A stretch of 38,535 nt of DNA, from the NCBI GenBank assembly GCA_938042195.1, contig CALIRQ010000014.1, positions 1 through 38,535 of the forward strand, given 5' to 3'. Position numbers and translations under genes: made by a program. This stretch comes from an uncultured archaeon. GTDB taxonomy: Archaea; Thermoproteota; Bathyarchaeia; 40CM-2-53-6; CALIRQ01. Shown here piece after piece: positions 8,353-16,576 of the stretch; position 1 is the first letter of the stretch; every line of letters begins with the position of its first letter. Under the pieces are notes generated by a model. That model was not told the DNA's origin, did not search any database, and saw only the letters and a list, made by a program, of their open reading frames with translations.

Positions 8353-9687
8353 ATGGACTACCCGCTCAGTTGGCTCACTGCGCCCCAACAGGCCGTGCTG
8401 ATATCGCTCTCGATAGTTACAATGCTATTGGGCATCTACGGCCTGAATTGGCTGGCCCTGACCGCCATCTCCTTGAGGAGACATTCCTCGAGGAGGCCCA
8501 GGCCCAGTGAGCCGAAAGATTGGCCTAGGGTTTCCATACACATACCCCTTTTTAACGAAAGGAGGGTCGCCTCGAGGATCTTGGATGCCTGCTTGGCCTT
8601 GGATTATCCGAGGGATAAGTTGGAGATATTGGTCATCGATGATTCCAACGATGGTACATCGGAGATCGTCGATGGTTATGAATCCAGATTCCCAGGTCTC
8701 GTCAAGGTCCTCAGGCGACCCGATCGAAGCGGCTACAAAGCCGGGGCCCTCCAATTGGCGTTGAGGATCTCCTCCGGGGATTTCATAGCCGTATTCGATG
8801 CCGATTACGTGCCCCCGAGGGATTTCCTCAAGGCGACGATCCCCCACTTCTATGAGGATGAGCGCATAGCCTTCGTCCAAACCCGGCTGGGGTATCTGAA
8901 CAAGTTTTCGTCTTGGCTAACGCTCGGCGCCTCGCTGGCCATGGACGCCCATGACCTAATAGACCAGATGGCCAGGTATAAGGCCGACCTCTTCCCGCAC
9001 TTCAGCGGGACCGGAGGGGTCTTCAGGAGGGCGGCAATAGAATCGGTCGGCGGCTGGTCCCCCGATACCTTAGCCGAGGATCTCGACCTCTCCATGAGGC
9101 TGTTGCTGGGGGGCTGGAAATACAGGTACCTTCCCGAGGTCATATGCCCCGGCGAACTCCCCCCCACATTCTCGGCTTTCAAGAGGCAACAATACAGATG
9201 GGCGAAGGGCTTCACCGAATGCCTGAAGAAATATTGGTGGAGGATAATCTTCGAGAGGGGCTTATCGCCCCTCAAGAAGCTGGCCATCCTCCTTCAGTTG
9301 AGCGCCTACGTGGTCTTCCCCCTTTCGGCCATCGGGATGCTCCTCACAATTCCCTATTATCTGGTCTTCCCGGTGAATTTCTTCTTCGTCAATTATTGGA
9401 GGCTATCCATCACGCCCTTGATGCTGGCCTCCACGGCCGCCGTTTATCTATCACCCATGGTCGTATACGGCACGGCGATCTCGAAGTTGCACGAGGGATG
9501 GATGGACGGCCTCAGGAGGCTGGCCTGCCTCGGCGCCTTGGCGTGCGGCATAATCTTCAGCAATTCTAAGGGAGTCCTCGAGGCCCTATTGGGCTTGAAA
9601 TCTCCCTTCATCAGGACTCCGAAGTACGGCCAGATCGACCCCCGCTCCCTCGAACAATCCCTATTTGAAATGATCCCTTTTGGCTAG
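8353..9687 (+). CDS. Processive family 2 glycosyltransferase (cellulose synthase-like)
   Basis: A membrane glycosyltransferase of 444 residues that should polymerise or extend a sugar chain on the cytoplasmic face from a nucleotide sugar. There is one N-terminal membrane segment (residues 14-40) and a cytosolic GT-A domain. Its motifs are VIDDSNDGT (D96-D97), FDADY (149-152), TLAEDLDLS (EDxD near 242) and QQYRW (279-283), the BcsA/hyaluronan synthase-type signature. Three or four further membrane helices lie in 305-420. ATG 8353 follows the TATA-like TTTTTATTTG (8315-8325) by about 30 bases, so the mRNA may be nearly leaderless. It overlaps the 3' end of the convergent membrane-protein gene by 27 bases. 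The polysaccharide made is unknown. Confidence 0.88.
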   Translation: MDYPLSWLTAPQQAVLISLSIVTMLLGIYGLNWLALTAISLRRHSSRRPRPSEPKDWPRVSIHIPLFNERRVASRILDACLALDYPRDKLEILVIDDSNDGTSEIVDGYESRFPGLVKVLRRPDRSGYKAGALQLALRISSGDFIAVFDADYVPPRDFLKATIPHFYEDERIAFVQTRLGYLNKFSSWLTLGASLAMDAHDLIDQMARYKADLFPHFSGTGGVFRRAAIESVGGWSPDTLAEDLDLSMRLLLGGWKYRYLPEVICPGELPPTFSAFKRQQYRWAKGFTECLKKYWWRIIFERGLSPLKKLAILLQLSAYVVFPLSAIGMLLTIPYYLVFPVNFFFVNYWRLSITPLMLASTAAVYLSPMVVYGTAISKLHEGWMDGLRRLACLGALACGIIFSNSKGVLEALLGLKSPFIRTPKYGQIDPRSLEQSLFEMIPFG

Positions 9688-10038
9688 GAAGATCGATGCC
9701 GCTATGGCCGAAACGGCCGCCAAGCCGAGCAAGGAGGCGTGGAAGGCCATCGTTGCCGCATCGGGGGCGGGGCCGCTTAGGGCGATTGAATAATACAGCG
9801 CGGCTATAGCCAATGTGAGCGTCAGGGGCGCCGCCGAGAGGGAGGCCCAGAGCCCCCAGCGCCACGCCCTCAGCCCCCCCACGGCGGCCGCGATCAAGAG
9901 GGCCGAGATGGCGTAGAGGTGGAACATCGTCCGATCGAGGAATATGGCCATCGCGATCAAATAAGCGGCCGCGATCAAATGAAGGGCGGAGGAGGCCAAT
10001 AGGATCCTCCCCGGCCCTCCGCCTTTATCCTCGCCCAA
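9661..10038 (-). CDS. Small four-helix membrane protein, unknown function
   Basis: I do not recognise this family. The 125-residue product has a short charged N-terminus (GEDKGGGPGR), about four hydrophobic helices (roughly 12-33, 40-58, 62-87, 98-118) and a charged tail KRDHFK. The start is a TTG at 10038. AGAGGGG some 15 bases upstream and a TATA-like AAGATTTATC near 10085-10095 support expression from here. It converges with the glycosyltransferase gene, overlapping by 27 bases, and lies downstream of another unknown membrane protein on the same strand. Confidence 0.6.
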   Translation of the reverse strand: MGEDKGGGPGRILLASSALHLIAAAYLIAMAIFLDRTMFHLYAISALLIAAAVGGLRAWRWGLWASLSAAPLTLTLAIAALYYSIALSGPAPDAATMAFHASLLGLAAVSAIAASIFLAKRDHFK

Positions 10039-10101
10039 GCCCGCCCGAACCCCTCTTGAAGCTCAATGAAGGGGATGGCATGGAGATAAATCTTTCCGAC
10101 C

Positions 10102-10617
10102 TCAGCCCCTCCTCCTGAGGGCATAGGCCGCGAGGGCGGAGGCCGCGGAGGCGAGGTTCAGGGATATCAGGTATCTCCATACGCCCTCCAATCTAAAGAA
10201 TCGAAGGGCGAGGTCCGAAAGGTTCTGCATCGATCCCTCCAAAGCGGGGGCGATCGAAACCGCGCTCCTCAAGATCCCCATGAAGGCATCGGAGGCTAAG
10301 AGGTTGGGGAGGTAGGCCCCGGCCCCGAAGGACCACAGGATGGCCGAAAGGGCCAAGGCCTTGCTCCGCGGCCCTAACGCCCTTGGGCCGCCCTTCGGGG
10401 AAACGGCCTCAAACCAACAGGAGGCGGCGAGGGCGGCGGCCGCTAGGGCGGGAAGGAGCGAGAGGAACGCTGAGGCCAAGGGGCCCATCGTTGAGAGCTG
10501 GGCCGAAGGGTTGAAGCCCATGCTTTGGAGGTGGGAGATTAACAAGCCCTCCAAGCCGAGGGCTGTTGCGAAGGCGGCTAATGCCCAAGCCATGGGGCGT
10601 TCCGCAGCCATCCCCAA
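10102..10617 (-). CDS. Alanine/leucine-rich membrane protein, unknown function
   Basis: An unrecognised 171-residue protein. It has four probable membrane helices: roughly 9-30, 43-68, 84-105, and a C-terminal one at 148-167 ending in RRRG. There is a polar stretch, FEAVSPKGGPRALGPRSK, between helices 2 and 3. The start is TTG 10617, with ATG 10611 as an alternative. GATTTTTATC at 10648-10658 is a plausible TATA box placing transcription start within ten bases of the TTG. The high alanine content makes shadow coding a concern, but the regular hydrophobic periodicity and promoter favour a real gene. Confidence 0.55.
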   Translation of the reverse strand: MGMAAERPMAWALAAFATALGLEGLLISHLQSMGFNPSAQLSTMGPLASAFLSLLPALAAAALAASCWFEAVSPKGGPRALGPRSKALALSAILWSFGAGAYLPNLLASDAFMGILRSAVSIAPALEGSMQNLSDLALRFFRLEGVWRYLISLNLASAASALAAYALRRRG

Positions 10618-10696
10618 TCAACTCGCTAACCCCATTGAATCAAGCTTGATAAAAATCCTATCGCGCCTGCCTACTCGGTCAGATGGCCTCGGGGCC

Positions 10697-11365
10697 TCAA
10701 ACGGGGATCGCCTCCAAGTGGAAATCAAGGAAAGAATCGGAACCATCGGATATCGCGATCTCCTTCGAGAGGGTCCCATAGCCGTCCGAATAACAAATGA
10801 TCAAATAGCGGCCTCCCTTAAGCCATAGCTCGAAGGATCCATCTAAGGTCGGCGCGGAATCTCTCGAATCGATGCCGATGGCATCGACCCTCGCCCAGTT
10901 GAAGTATTTAAGCCTCCCGAAGCAATCGAAGCTCTCGGCGCGCCCGATCAAATGCGCCAGCCGCTCGAGGCCTAGGATGATATGTCGCCTCCCTGAGGAG
11001 GTGCCGGCGTTACGATTTCCCCGCTTTGCATTAAGCCCGGCACATATACTAGCATCCTATAGGAGTCGGCCGCCAGCCCGTAATCGCGTTGTGCCGAGCC
11101 ATCGGTTATATCGTAGTAGTTGACCCACTTCGATCGGAATAGTTGCCCGCGTACCTCCTGAAGCCAGCCGGCAATAGGCTGAAGCTTTTTGGAGTCCGAC
11201 GGTATGTGGGGGGATCGCCGGCCACGACCTGCCTGATCGCCGAGGTCCTGATAACGCTCTCGGCCACCGTCCTGCCCCGGGCCAGCAACGGCATGGCCCC
11301 ATGGGCTAAGTTTCCCAATTCCCGAAGAGGGAGCCCCAAGGCTAACGAATCTCCAGCCTGTTTCG
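10697..11365 (-). pseudogene. Decayed C-terminal fragment of a large secreted/surface protein
   Basis: Minus-strand coding similarity is spread over three frames. Segment one (about 11365-11165) gives ...ARGRTVAESVIRTSAI...SFSLLPAG. Segment two, after a frame change near 11160, gives VRGQLFRSKWVNYYDITDGS...RMLVYVPG and reads to a stop at 10972-10974. Segment three, after another change, gives LGLERLAHLIGRAESFDCFGRLKYFNWARV, then DGSFELWLKGGRYLIICYSDGYG and ISDGSDSFLDFHLEAIPV. The last part looks like a carboxypeptidase-regulatory-like beta-sandwich (FELWLxxGxY...SDGSxxxxDFxLE), common at the ends of archaeal cell-surface proteins. No single intact start or frame remains, so I call it a remnant. 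Sequencing error could mimic one of the shifts but hardly all of them. Confidence 0.6.
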
Positions 11366-11591
11366 GCCATCAACGCAAGGATCCATACATGATCCTTGGA
11401 TCATCGCGGGCCATGAAAAAGCTAATCCGTCCCCCATCGGCTCTCCCCCGCGGGCTCCGCTGGCGCCCTTATAAGCTTTGAGCACGATTGTTAACTGAAA
11501 TGGGATTTCTAAGCCTTCGCATGGAATGGCCGAAAGAGGCTCGAACGATAAAAGGTAATTAAGGGAGACCCGATAAATCCCATCGGGGACA

Positions 11592-13352
11592 TTGAGGTAC
11601 TCGATCATAGCGGATGCGTATGAGAAGATAGAGGCCACCACCAAAAGGCTCGAGATGACGGAGCTATTGGCGGATCTACTCAAGCGAACGCCTAAGGAGA
11701 TCATAGATAAAGTCGTATACCTTTCCCAAGGGAAGATCTATCCCGATTATGTCGGGATCGAGCTCGGCGTGGCGGAGAAGCTCGCCATAAGGGCCATCGC
11801 CGCCTCCTCGGGCAGGCGGGAGGGGGAGGTGGAGGAGCTCTATCGAAGGGTCGGGGACCTCGGGAAGGCCACCGAGGCCCTGTTGGAGAGGAGGTCCCAA
11901 TCGACCTTGTTTCGCGAGGCCCTCACCGTGGAGGACGTCTACGACGCATTCGATAAGATCTCCCGCTCCACGGGCCCGGGCTCGGTCGATTCGAAGATAA
12001 GGCTCCTCACGAAGCTCCTCAACAACGCCTCCCCGAAGGAGGGCAAATATATCGTCAGGACGGCCCTGGGGAAGCTGAGGCTCGGGATCGCGGATATGAC
12101 GATCCTCGATGCCCTATCGGTGGCCTTCGCGGGCACCAAGGAGCTGAGGGAGGAGATAGAGAGGGCGTACAACTTATCGTCGGACTTGGGCTATGTGGCC
12201 AAGAGGGTCGCCGAGGAGGGGCTGGAGGGCATAAAGAGGTTCGGGATAATGCTGGGGAGGCCGATAAGGCCCATGCTGGCGGAGAGGCTCTCGTCCCCTT
12301 CAGAGATATTGGAGAAGTTGGGCGGGCGGGGATCTGCGGAATACAAGTACGATGGACTCAGGGTTCAAGCCCATATCTCGGGCGATTCCATCCTCCTATT
12401 CTCGAGGAGATTGGAGAACATAACCGGGCAATTCCCGGATGTGGTATCGCACCTGAGGGAAGCCGTGGAGTCGAATGGGGCGGTTTTGGAGGGCGAATGC
12501 GTTGGGGTCGATCCGAATACGGGGGAAATGCTTCCGTTTCAGATGATCTCCCAGCGGAGGGGGAGGAAGTATATGGTCGAGGAGATGGCGGAGGAGATAC
12601 CGGTGATCTTCTTCGCCTTCGACGCCCTATACGCGGGCAGGGATCTAACCCGAGAGCCCTATCCGGTTAGGAGGAGGGAGCTGGAGGGCATCGTGAGGGA
12701 GACGGACTTCGTGAAGATCGCGGAGAGGAAGATCGTCGAGGACCCTGATGAGCTAGAGGCTTACTTCGAGCACGCTATCTCCTTGGGCTGCGAGGGGTTG
12801 GTCGTGAAGAGCTTGCAGGACAATTCGATTTATCAAGCCGGGGCCAGGGGTTGGCTCTGGATAAAGTACAAGAGGTCCTATAAGGCGGAGGCGATAGATA
12901 CGTTCGACTTGGTCCCCGTGGGCGCCTTCATGGGGCGCGGGAAGAGGGCGGGCACGTATGGCGCGCTCCTGATGGCCGCCTATAACGATGAGGAGGATGT
13001 ATTCGAAACGATATGCAAGCTCGGGAGCGGATTCACCGACGAGGACCTGAAGTCCCTGCCGGAGAGGATGTGGCCCTACATAATCAATCATAAGCACCCC
13101 CGGGTCAAATCCCAGATCGAGCCCGATATATGGCTCGTGCCATCCTTGGTGATGGAGATAGCCGCGGATGAGATCTCCCTATCTCCGCTTCACACTTGCT
13201 CGAAGGATTCCGTTCGGAAGGGCAGCGGCTTCGCCCTGAGGTTCCCGCGGTTCACCGGGAACTGGAGGGCCGATAAATCCCCGGAGGATGCCACCACCTC
13301 CAGGGAGGTCGCTGAAATGTATAGGAATCAATTGAAGAGGATATCGGAGTGA
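11592..13352 (+). CDS. lig: ATP-dependent DNA ligase
   Basis: Archaeal/eukaryotic type I replicative DNA ligase, 586 residues, the usual archaeal length. Residues 1-200 form the DNA-binding domain (MTELLADLL...IIDKVVYLSQGKIYPD). The adenylation motif EYKYDGLRVQAH gives the AMP-accepting lysine K252. FSRRLENIT, EGECVGVD, FFAFDALY, EGLVVKS and WIKYKRSY are motifs III to V, and an OB-fold follows. It seals nicks in Okazaki fragments and repair. The start is TTG 11592 (MRYSIIADAYEKIE aligns with the family N-terminus). A TATA-like CGATAAAAGG near 11547 gives a short leader. It converges with the AOR-HPS gene, stops 3 bases apart. Confidence 0.95.
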   Translation: MRYSIIADAYEKIEATTKRLEMTELLADLLKRTPKEIIDKVVYLSQGKIYPDYVGIELGVAEKLAIRAIAASSGRREGEVEELYRRVGDLGKATEALLERRSQSTLFREALTVEDVYDAFDKISRSTGPGSVDSKIRLLTKLLNNASPKEGKYIVRTALGKLRLGIADMTILDALSVAFAGTKELREEIERAYNLSSDLGYVAKRVAEEGLEGIKRFGIMLGRPIRPMLAERLSSPSEILEKLGGRGSAEYKYDGLRVQAHISGDSILLFSRRLENITGQFPDVVSHLREAVESNGAVLEGECVGVDPNTGEMLPFQMISQRRGRKYMVEEMAEEIPVIFFAFDALYAGRDLTREPYPVRRRELEGIVRETDFVKIAERKIVEDPDELEAYFEHAISLGCEGLVVKSLQDNSIYQAGARGWLWIKYKRSYKAEAIDTFDLVPVGAFMGRGKRAGTYGALLMAAYNDEEDVFETICKLGSGFTDEDLKSLPERMWPYIINHKHPRVKSQIEPDIWLVPSLVMEIAADEISLSPLHTCSKDSVRKGSGFALRFPRFTGNWRADKSPEDATTSREVAEMYRNQLKRISE

Positions 13353-13355
13353 GGC

Positions 13356-15854
13356 CTAGGAGCTCGAGCGGATCGATTCAACGATCCTCTTCGTCGCCAT
13401 CATCGGATCGGCCGCCCTCGTCACCGCAGCTCCGACGATTATTATCTTGGCCCCCGCCTTCACGAGCTTCCTAGCGGTATCGTAGCGAATCCCCCCGGCA
13501 ACCGCTAGCGGGATCGATATCGACCTCGCTAGGTCCGCTATGAGGGATACCTTCCTATCGACCTCCTGATCCCTGTCCCTTTGCACGTCTATCGCCGAAT
13601 GGGCGCAGATGTAATCCGCCCCCAGGGCCTCTATCTCTTTGGCGCGCTTGATGGGATCCATCACCTCCAATAGGTCGACCATGACCTTTGCCCCATATTT
13701 CTTCGCGCATCCCACGGAATCCCTTATGGTGTTATCGCTGGCCAATCCGGATATTGAAACGATATCCGCGCCCGCCAAGACCGCTATCTCAGTTTCCAGC
13801 CAACCAGTATCCAAGGTCTTGAGATCGGCTACGATCGTCGCCGATGGGAACCGCCTCCTGAGCTCGCTGACGGCCCTCATGCCCGCGCTCTTGACCAAGG
13901 GCGTTCCCGCCTCCAGCCATTCGGCCCCGCCCCTGTGGGAGAGCTCTGCTATCCTGAGGGCTTCCTCAAGGTCCCTAAGGTCCAAGGCGACTTGGAGCTT
14001 CGGCCACGTGGGCTGCGAGATTACCCCCAATTCATGGAGCTTCTTATCGGATGGAACGCCGTTGGGCATCCATCCCCTGATGGCATAATACTCATCCAGC
14101 ATCGAGTCCAAGTCTGCGATCTGGCCCTCTGCTGGCCCGGAGGGCATCGGGATCTCGCTCAACCTCGGCGGCAGCGAATCGTCGGCCCTCCCGAACCCCT
14201 CGCGGACGTTGAATAGGCGCTCGATGTTGTAAATCCTCTCCCCGGCCCGGCGGAACTCCTCCTCATCGAAATAGAATCCCGTCGCCGTCGTGAGGAGGCG
14301 GGCGTAGAAGTAAGGCTCATATTCCAAGGTCTTGAACAGGGCCAGCGTGGTGTATTTGCATACTATCATGCTGTCCAAAACGGCGAATACGTCCTGCATC
14401 CTCTTAACGAGCCCAGCCTTCCCTTCGGCCTTCAGGGGATCCAGATAACGCGGAAGGCTCAATATCTCGCTCTCTATCATATAGGCCCTGAGGTGACAAC
14501 CGCCCCTGTTCGATGTGGCGTAGGCGAGCCCTTGGCCCTTCGCCCCCCTCGGGTCGTAGGCCGGGAGCTCCATTCCCTTCACGTGCATGGCGAACTCCTT
14601 CCCGCCGATCCTCTCCGAAACCCTCTTCACGCCCTCCGAGGCCAGCTCACCGATCCCCCTTCGCTCAGCAGTCAGCCTTACCATCCTCTCGACGGCCTCG
14701 TGGTTCCCCCATTTCAGGTCCGGCTCCTTGAGCTCCAATAACCCCCTCTCCCGGGCCTCCATCAGGAAGCCGATCGTATTGCCGAAGGAGATCGTATCTA
14801 GCCCATAGAGGTTGCAGAGATGGTTTATCAGGGCTATCCTGCCTATATCCGAGATCCCGCAATTCGGGCCGATCGACCATACGGTTTCGTACTCCGGCCC
14901 CTCGCTCGTTATCTCCCCATCCGGGCCCTTTATCCTAGTGATCCTCCCGCACATTATCGGGCAGGCGAAGCAGCCCTTCTTCTTGACGAGGATGCTCTTC
15001 GCTATCGCCTCCCCGCTCACCGCCTCCGCCTCCTCGAAGGTCCCCTGCTGGAAGTTCCTCGTTGGCAATATCCCGGCCCTGTTTATTATGTGGACCAAGG
15101 AGGCAGTGCCGTATCTCCCCAAGGTATCGCCTGTCAAGGGATTCCGGGAAAGCACTTCGTTAACGATCTTGACCTCCTTCAGGAAGGCGTGCTCGTTCGC
15201 GGGCTCAATCCTCTCATCGCCCAAGGCGGCCACCGCCTTAAGCCCCTTCGATCCCATCACCGCCCCCAAGCCCCCCCTCCCCGCGGCCCTATGGACATCG
15301 GCCATTATGGAGGCGATCCTGACCCGGTTCTCCCCGGCCGGCCCTATCGAGGCCACCCTAACCCTATCGTCTCCTACCTCGCTTCTTATTCCCTCCTCGG
15401 TCTCATCCACGAGCTTCCCCCAGAGGCGCTCGGCCGGCCTGAGCTCGGCCCTCCCGTTGCGGATTAGGAGATAAACCGGGCTTGGGCTGGCTCCCTCTAC
15501 GATTATCGCATCAAAACCCGCTCTCTTCAGCTCCACCCCTATGCGGCCACCGCAATTCGAATCCATTATGGTGCCGGTTAACGGGCTTTTGGCGGAAACG
15601 GAGAACCTTCCAGAGGTTGGCGCCGGGAGCCCGGTCACGGGCCCTGTGGCGAATATCAGGATGTTCTCCGGGGATAGGGGGTCCAAGCCCTTCGGGAGAG
15701 CATCGTAAAGGAGCTTCGCCGCATAACCCCTTCCGCCAACGTATTTGGCCGCAACCTCCCAATCCAGCCCCTCCGTCTCAATCGATCCAGAGGAAAGGTC
15801 CACCCGGAGGACTCGGCCCATATATCCGCCGTATTTGCCCAAAGCGCGCTCCAC
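13356..15854 (-). CDS. Aldehyde:ferredoxin oxidoreductase fused to hexulose-6-phosphate synthase
   Basis: A continuous 832-residue fusion. Residues 1-605 or so are an AOR-family tungsto/molybdopterin enzyme: YMGRVLRVDL, TGPVTGLPAPTSGRFSVSAKSP, GRGGLGAVMGSKGLK, the 4Fe-4S ligands CFACPIMC plus a distal cysteine in DSMIVCKYT, and LDTISFGNTIGF. Residues 618-832 (bases 13356-14003) are a complete HPS/KGPDC-type barrel: LQVALDL, EAGTPLVKSAG, ADLKTLDTG (the D-x-K-x-x-D catalytic set) and AVAGGIRYDTA...IIIVGAAVTRAADP. The AOR half oxidises aldehydes to acids with ferredoxin. HPS interconverts hexulose 6-phosphate with ribulose 5-phosphate plus formaldehyde. The frame is open to 15971, but TTTATC near 15890 and the upstream terminator favour GTG 15854; TTG 15842 and ATG 15821 remain possible. 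Confidence 0.93.
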   Translation of the reverse strand: MERALGKYGGYMGRVLRVDLSSGSIETEGLDWEVAAKYVGGRGYAAKLLYDALPKGLDPLSPENILIFATGPVTGLPAPTSGRFSVSAKSPLTGTIMDSNCGGRIGVELKRAGFDAIIVEGASPSPVYLLIRNGRAELRPAERLWGKLVDETEEGIRSEVGDDRVRVASIGPAGENRVRIASIMADVHRAAGRGGLGAVMGSKGLKAVAALGDERIEPANEHAFLKEVKIVNEVLSRNPLTGDTLGRYGTASLVHIINRAGILPTRNFQQGTFEEAEAVSGEAIAKSILVKKKGCFACPIMCGRITRIKGPDGEITSEGPEYETVWSIGPNCGISDIGRIALINHLCNLYGLDTISFGNTIGFLMEARERGLLELKEPDLKWGNHEAVERMVRLTAERRGIGELASEGVKRVSERIGGKEFAMHVKGMELPAYDPRGAKGQGLAYATSNRGGCHLRAYMIESEILSLPRYLDPLKAEGKAGLVKRMQDVFAVLDSMIVCKYTTLALFKTLEYEPYFYARLLTTATGFYFDEEEFRRAGERIYNIERLFNVREGFGRADDSLPPRLSEIPMPSGPAEGQIADLDSMLDEYYAIRGWMPNGVPSDKKLHELGVISQPTWPKLQVALDLRDLEEALRIAELSHRGGAEWLEAGTPLVKSAGMRAVSELRRRFPSATIVADLKTLDTGWLETEIAVLAGADIVSISGLASDNTIRDSVGCAKKYGAKVMVDLLEVMDPIKRAKEIEALGADYICAHSAIDVQRDRDQEVDRKVSLIADLARSISIPLAVAGGIRYDTARKLVKAGAKIIIVGAAVTRAADPMMATKRIVESIRSSS

Positions 15855-15969
15855 CGTTGCCGATGGACCTTCAGTTGCTCGCGTAGGAGATAAAGGTTGT
15901 CCAGATAAGGCCTTCTGGATTTTGAAATTCGCACCCATGGGGTATTGGGGAAATGGCATTAGGGCTTTC

Positions 15970-16009
15970 AAAAAAAAGGTGGATCCCGCCCCAATGGGAA
16001 AGGGGGCGG
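15970..16009 (-). terminator. Hairpin plus oligo-T terminator of the small-ORF operon
   Basis: On the minus strand CCGCCCC (16009-16003) pairs exactly with GGGGCGG (15992-15986) across a ten-base loop. Eight T residues (15977-15970) follow after a short spacer. It lies 26 bases past the last tiny ORF and just ahead of the AOR-HPS gene, so it insulates the two units. Confidence 0.6.
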
Positions 16010-16034
16010 TGATTCGGAATCTCCGCCTATGCCT

Positions 16035-16133
16035 TCAGCGGCTCCTCTTCAACCTCCAATTGCCATCCGCATCGCGATAATAGTCCTCGATGGAATAGAT
16101 CGCGAACGGATCCGGCTTCTTGAATCTCCCCAT
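16035..16133 (-). CDS. 32-residue charged microprotein (third gene of tiny operon)
   Basis: MGRFKKPDPFAIYSIEDYYR followed by DADGNWRLKRSR: a small soluble protein with basic ends and an aromatic acidic centre. Its ATG (16131-16133) overlaps the stop of the preceding 30-residue membrane ORF in TGATG, a translational-coupling arrangement. It ends 26 bases before a hairpin-T8 terminator. I recognise no family. It could be a cytosolic partner of the membrane microprotein; that is inferred only from the overlap. Confidence 0.5.
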   Translation of the reverse strand: MGRFKKPDPFAIYSIEDYYRDADGNWRLKRSR

Positions 16134-16225
16134 CACTCCAACCACTCCATGGGCATCATTATCAGGAACGCGAACAGCATCGCGATGCCGCTCAGCACCC
16201 CGGCCAGGAAATGGGATATCTCCAA
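16133..16225 (-). CDS. 30-residue single-pass membrane microprotein
   Basis: Starting from TTG 16225 the product is MEISHFLAGVLSGIAMLFAF then LIMMPMEWLE, one hydrophobic helix from residue 6 to about 25. The TTG is six bases beyond a strong Shine-Dalgarno, GGGAGGTGA, that doubles as the end of the upstream gene. It is in the same frame as that gene, separated by one TGA and two codons. The stop overlaps the next ATG by one base. Very small for ordinary annotation, but the ribosome-binding site, hydrophobicity and overlaps support it. Confidence 0.55.
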   Translation of the reverse strand: MEISHFLAGVLSGIAMLFAFLIMMPMEWLE

Positions 16226-16231
16226 CGCATC

Positions 16232-16510
16232 TCACCTCCCGGGGGCCAATTGCATGGCGAGGGGCGCGCCTGCCCCATGCTTGGTTTTATTCTCAAGCTG
16301 GAGGACAAATTTCCTGAGGGTCTTCTCCGCGTCCTCCAACCTAGCCACGGTGATTTCTCCGACCTCTTCTAGCCCATCTAGGCCGCGGACCAATTCCCTA
16401 ACCCGCATAACTATATTGAACAGCTTAGCGGCCTCTATCTTGAGTACGAGCATCCTCCTCTCCTCCATCGACAAATTAGCGAAGAGCCTCTGCCGCTCCA
16501 ACCCGATCAC
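16232..16510 (-). CDS. Helical 92-residue protein, first gene of tiny operon
   Basis: An unrecognised, charged, mostly helical protein: ERQRLFANLSMEERRMLVLKIEAAKLFNIV, then two further helices with leucine heptad character (VRELVRGLDGLEEV; VARLEDAEKTLRKFVLQLENK) and a flexible tail. GTG 16510 lies 28-30 bases from a CTTAAATAT TATA box, as expected for a leaderless archaeal message. The frame also allows TTG 16528, adding six residues, but that lies too close to the TATA box. The stop is embedded in the ribosome-binding site of the following membrane microprotein. Likely an oligomeric adaptor or regulator; no function is claimed. Confidence 0.6.
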   Translation of the reverse strand: MIGLERQRLFANLSMEERRMLVLKIEAAKLFNIVMRVRELVRGLDGLEEVGEITVARLEDAEKTLRKFVLQLENKTKHGAGAPLAMQLAPGR

Positions 16511-16530
16511 CGGAGATGGTGAAGACAATC

Positions 16531-16544
16531 CCGATATTTAAGTG
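16531..16544 (-). promoter_or_regulatory. TATA box of the small-ORF operon
   Basis: CACTTAAATATCGG on the minus strand; its distance to GTG 16510 predicts a transcription start at or within a few bases of the start codon. Confidence 0.6.
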
Positions 16545-16576
16545 TTTCTGTGTGCTACATATCAACAATAAGGGGG

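Noticed and set aside
11376-11398. Inverted repeat CAAGGATC / GATCCTTG with a seven-base loop
   Set aside because: It is an isolated short palindrome in decayed DNA without an adjacent T-run or gene end, so I do not call it a terminator or operator.
11400-11704. Minus-strand frame giving NVPDGIYRVSLNYLLSFEPLSAIPC, possible upstream part of the decayed surface gene
   Set aside because: It overlaps the ligase start and promoter on the other strand, and no recognisable domain joins it to the remnant; evidence is too thin to include.
14812-15474. Two long overlapping plus-strand frames opposite the AOR gene
   Set aside because: Both mirror the codon structure of the AOR coding strand; the AOR motifs leave no doubt which strand is coding.
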